A DNA stretch of 43,297 nt from Bacteroidota bacterium. Its GTDB lineage: Bacteria; Bacteroidota; Bacteroidia; Chitinophagales; Saprospiraceae. Positions 42,786 through 43,297 of this stretch are shown one piece after another. Each line of letters opens with the position of its first letter. The first letter of the stretch is position 1. The position numbers and the translations under genes are program-made. The DNA lies in NCBI GenBank assembly GCA_029567325.1, contig JAKQLF010000032.1, positions 1 to 43,297 of the forward strand, read 5' to 3'. The notes below the pieces were generated by a model, which saw only the letters and a program-made list of their open reading frames with translations, ran no database searches and was not told where the DNA came from.

Positions 42786-43297
42786 ATGAGAAACTTTTTT
42801 CTTATTGTTTTATTATGTGCAGCAGTATTCAGTACTGATTTGCTAGCCCAAAATGGCCCCTCACCTTCTCCAGGTGCGAAAACCACTCAAACAATTGGTA
42901 CTACTGATGTAACAGTTGCGTACTCTAGACCTTCTATCAAAGGAAGAAAAATATTTGGAGAATTAGTGCCATTTGATGCAGTTTGGCGTACAGGTGCTAA
43001 CAGTGCAACTAAAATAACTTTCAGCAAAGACGTAAAAGTAGAAGGTCAAGCACTTCCTGCTGGCGATTATGCACTTTTCACAACTCCAGGAAAAACAAGC
43101 TGGAAAATCCATTTCCACAAATTTGATCAACCAGGTGCTGGCGCTTATGGCAACAGCAAACCAGCATTGACTGTTGAAGTAAAACCTGTGATGGCGAGTG
43201 AGAAAATGGAAAGCTTCATGATCATGTTTGACAATTTGAAGGACACTTCAGGCGAGATGGGATTGATGTGGGACAATGTTTATGTGCCAATTCAGTT
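42786..43297 (+). CDS. Secreted DUF2911 protein (3' end beyond window)
   Basis: The reading frame opens at the ATG at 42786 and is still open at the window edge after about 170 residues. It has a signal peptide (MRNFFLIVLLCAAVFSTDLL, cut after AQ). The mature part has the DUF2911 layout: TDVTVAYSRPSIKGRKIFGE, VWRTGANSATKITFSKDV and LPAGDYALFTTPGKTSWKIHF. DUF2911 proteins are common secreted proteins of Bacteroidota with unknown function. It diverges from odhB across 290 bp of AT-rich DNA. Confidence 0.85.
   Translation, partial: MRNFFLIVLLCAAVFSTDLLAQNGPSPSPGAKTTQTIGTTDVTVAYSRPSIKGRKIFGELVPFDAVWRTGANSATKITFSKDVKVEGQALPAGDYALFTTPGKTSWKIHFHKFDQPGAGAYGNSKPALTVEVKPVMASEKMESFMIMFDNLKDTSGEMGLMWDNVYVPIQ

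Overview
The window comes from a low-GC member of the Bacteroidota, most likely a Saprospiria/Saprospiraceae-type organism. This rests on family content, not on a marker tree: a TonB-dependent receptor with an N-terminal carboxypeptidase-like domain next to a DUF4249 lipoprotein, two proteins with C-terminal type IX secretion (T9SS) sorting domains, a YaiO-type outer-membrane barrel, a tricorn-like S41 protease, many AraC and Crp/Fnr regulators, weak ribosome-binding sites and TAnnTTTG-like -7 elements.

Layout. 1-451: short degenerate repeats with a CRISPR-like core but no CRISPR geometry. 452-4738 (minus): secreted epoxide hydrolase, AraC regulator, DoxX-like membrane protein, YCII protein, Crp-like regulator and a secreted SnoaL/DUF4440 protein. 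4965-9202: DUF4249 lipoprotein and TonB receptor (minus), with a divergent AraC regulator (plus). 9304-13025 (minus): a sulfur module of split YeeE/YedE transporter halves, an MBL-fold/rhodanese persulfide dioxygenase-like enzyme and a TauE/SafE permease. 13303-17647 (minus): an S8 subtilisin-like protease whose end overlaps a TPR-CHAT (caspase-like) protein, both apparently exported. 17898-25900 (plus): four genes that look like a synthase-dependent exopolysaccharide operon (TPR/YaiO barrel, family 2 glycosyltransferase, PQQ-type sugar dehydrogenase with PA14 and T9SS domains, GH16-like T9SS protein). 25901-26657: palindrome-rich non-coding DNA. 26658-28044 (minus): sigma-70-family factor and a TPR membrane protein, a likely anti-sigma or accessory protein.

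28342-30243 (minus): a secreted double-DinB protein and a small membrane protein. 30419-32340 (minus): a hipBA toxin-antitoxin operon with a translationally coupled third small gene and three matching palindromic operators upstream. 32892-37273 (minus): a tricorn-like protease followed by an ExbD-like lipoprotein broken at an A9 run and a second lipoprotein. 37489-38175 (plus): an unknown membrane-anchored protein. 38176-39370: tRNA-His and an island of REP-like palindromes and a duplicated 71-bp segment. 39371-43297: an outer-membrane barrel protein, DinB, Crp/Fnr regulator, 2-oxoglutarate dehydrogenase E2 (odhB/sucB) and a truncated DUF2911 protein.

The strongest system-level signal is an 11-bp sequence, TGTCACACTTT, found in the same coding-strand orientation 32-55 nt upstream of three transcription units: the S8-CHAT operon, the exopolysaccharide operon and the sigma-factor operon itself. 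I propose that the local sigma factor autoregulates and drives both neighbouring operons, linking a periplasmic protease/caspase-like pair to exopolysaccharide production. That link is inference from the shared motif and gene order.
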